Both the position numbers and the translations under genes were made by a program. DNA of 14,741 nt from Veillonella sp. (GTDB lineage: Bacteria > Bacillota > Negativicutes > Veillonellales > Veillonellaceae), in assembly GCF_015058545.1 (NCBI RefSeq), contig NZ_SVCB01000098.1, positions 1-14,741 on the forward strand, given 5' to 3'. The stretch's first letter is position 1. Each line of letters begins with the position of its first letter. Below the pieces are notes generated by a model, which saw only the letters and a program-made list of their open reading frames with translations, did not search any database and was not told the DNA's origin. This document shows positions 14,446 to 14,741 of this stretch, one piece after another.

Positions 14446-14536
14446 GGAGAGGTGTCCGAGCGGCTTAAGGAGCATGATTGGAAATCATGTGTGCGGTGAT
14501 ACCGTACCGAGGGTTCAAATCCCTCTCTCTCCGCCA
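14446..14536 (+). tRNA. tRNA-Ser(GGA)
   Basis: The acceptor stem GGAGAGG (14446-14452) pairs with TCTCTCC (14526-14532, one G-U), followed by discriminator G and an encoded CCA (14534-14536). The anticodon stem CATGA/TCATG (14473-14477 and 14485-14489) presents GGA at 14480-14482, which reads UCC and UCU. A long variable arm, as in class II tRNAs, follows. The T-arm is GAGGG-TTCAAAT-CCCTC (14509-14525). Confidence 0.97.
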
Positions 14537-14543
14537 TAAATAT

Positions 14544-14598
14544 AGCACTTGCAATAACTATACGCATAAAACCGTATAGACTTTGCAAGTGCTTTTTT
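14544..14598 (+). terminator. Rho-independent terminator of tRNA-Ser
   Basis: AGCACTTGCAA (14544-14554) pairs with TTGCAAGTGCT (14583-14593), with an inner CTATACG/CGTATAG stem, followed by a run of T to 14598. It starts 7 nt after the tRNA CCA end. Confidence 0.93.
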
Positions 14599-14648
14599 GT
14601 GGCTCTTTGTCAAATTTTGGGGCGCTAAAGAGTCTATGCACTTTGAGG

Positions 14649-14682
14649 AAGGACATGCGACATAACTGTTGCGTGTCCTTTT
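14649..14682 (+). terminator. Second terminator-like hairpin downstream of tRNA-Ser
   Basis: AAGGACATGCGACA (14649-14662) and TGTTGCGTGTCCTT (14667-14680) pair over 14 positions with two G-T wobbles and a 4-nt loop, ending in TTTT. No gene lies between it and the tRNA terminator. It may be a back-up terminator, or a remnant of a lost gene. Confidence 0.55.
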
Positions 14683-14707
14683 CTTGCATTGATGAATAAA
14701 ATCCGGT

Positions 14708-14731
14708 TACGGAAGTAGTGGAAGTTCCGTA
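14708..14731. repeat. Inverted repeat at the right edge
   Basis: TACGGAA (14708-14714) and TTCCGTA (14725-14731) are perfectly complementary with a 10-nt loop. There is no clear T-run on the plus strand. On the minus strand a GGATTTTATT tail lies a few bases beyond. Its role depends on sequence outside the window. Confidence 0.35.
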
Positions 14732-14741
14732 TCCCAAAAGA

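Noticed and set aside
14403..14588. Minus-strand ORF of 61 codons across the tRNA
   Set aside because: It is the antisense of tRNA-Ser and its terminator; tRNA regions commonly give such spurious ORFs.
14446..14741. tRNA-Ser as an integration site of a mobile element
   Set aside because: No second copy of the tRNA 3' end and no integrase gene were seen in the window. The hairpins downstream are explained as terminators.

Overview
The window looks like a chromosomal segment of a low-to-mid GC Bacillota, most probably of the Negativicutes (Veillonella/Dialister/Negativicoccus-like). Three things suggest this: a carboxyltransferase subunit of the decarboxylase/transcarboxylase type, Gram-positive style strong Shine-Dalgarno sites and promoters, and mixed codon use. 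The taxon is an inference. No phage genes, rRNA, CRISPR array or intact transposase were seen.

Region 1 (1-261) has no gene. It holds an inverted repeat around an AGGAGG motif at the left edge and two terminator hairpins. Region 2 (262-6690, minus strand) runs, in transcription order, from two permeases (5659-6690 and 4854-5666, overlapping) through a family-5 solute-binding lipoprotein (3277-4815) and a double-ATPase protein (1346-3154) to a CsoR/RcnR-type metal repressor with a very His-rich N-terminus (758-1195) and an OsmC-like peroxidase (262-666). The first four form a complete Nik/Dpp/Opp-type importer. The repressor and a C/G-tract palindrome at the operon promoter (6766-6808) suggest metal or metal-chelate uptake. 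The repressor has its own likely promoter.

Region 3 (6945-7652, plus) is a SAM-dependent methyltransferase divergent from the importer and sharing its control region. Facing terminators at 7657-7772 separate it from region 4 (7812-9218, minus), a stand-alone carboxyltransferase without a biotin domain. That gene has a strong promoter and a hairpin at the start of its leader.

Region 5 (9451-12578, minus) is a probable envelope operon: a lipoprotein polysaccharide deacetylase, a membrane-anchored phosphodiester glycosidase (NAGPA domain) and a membrane-anchored protein of unknown function. A terminator follows, and then a small unknown protein. Region 6 (12787-14536, plus) has a nitrilase-superfamily amidase of the omega-amidase type, an XRE-family regulator and tRNA-Ser(GGA) with a near-consensus promoter and terminator. 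The right edge (14600-14741) holds only two further hairpins.

The most interesting part is the metal-type transporter locus. It combines a poly-His repressor, a candidate operator, a divergent methyltransferase, and a fused ATPase that carries 30-bp repeat expansions.
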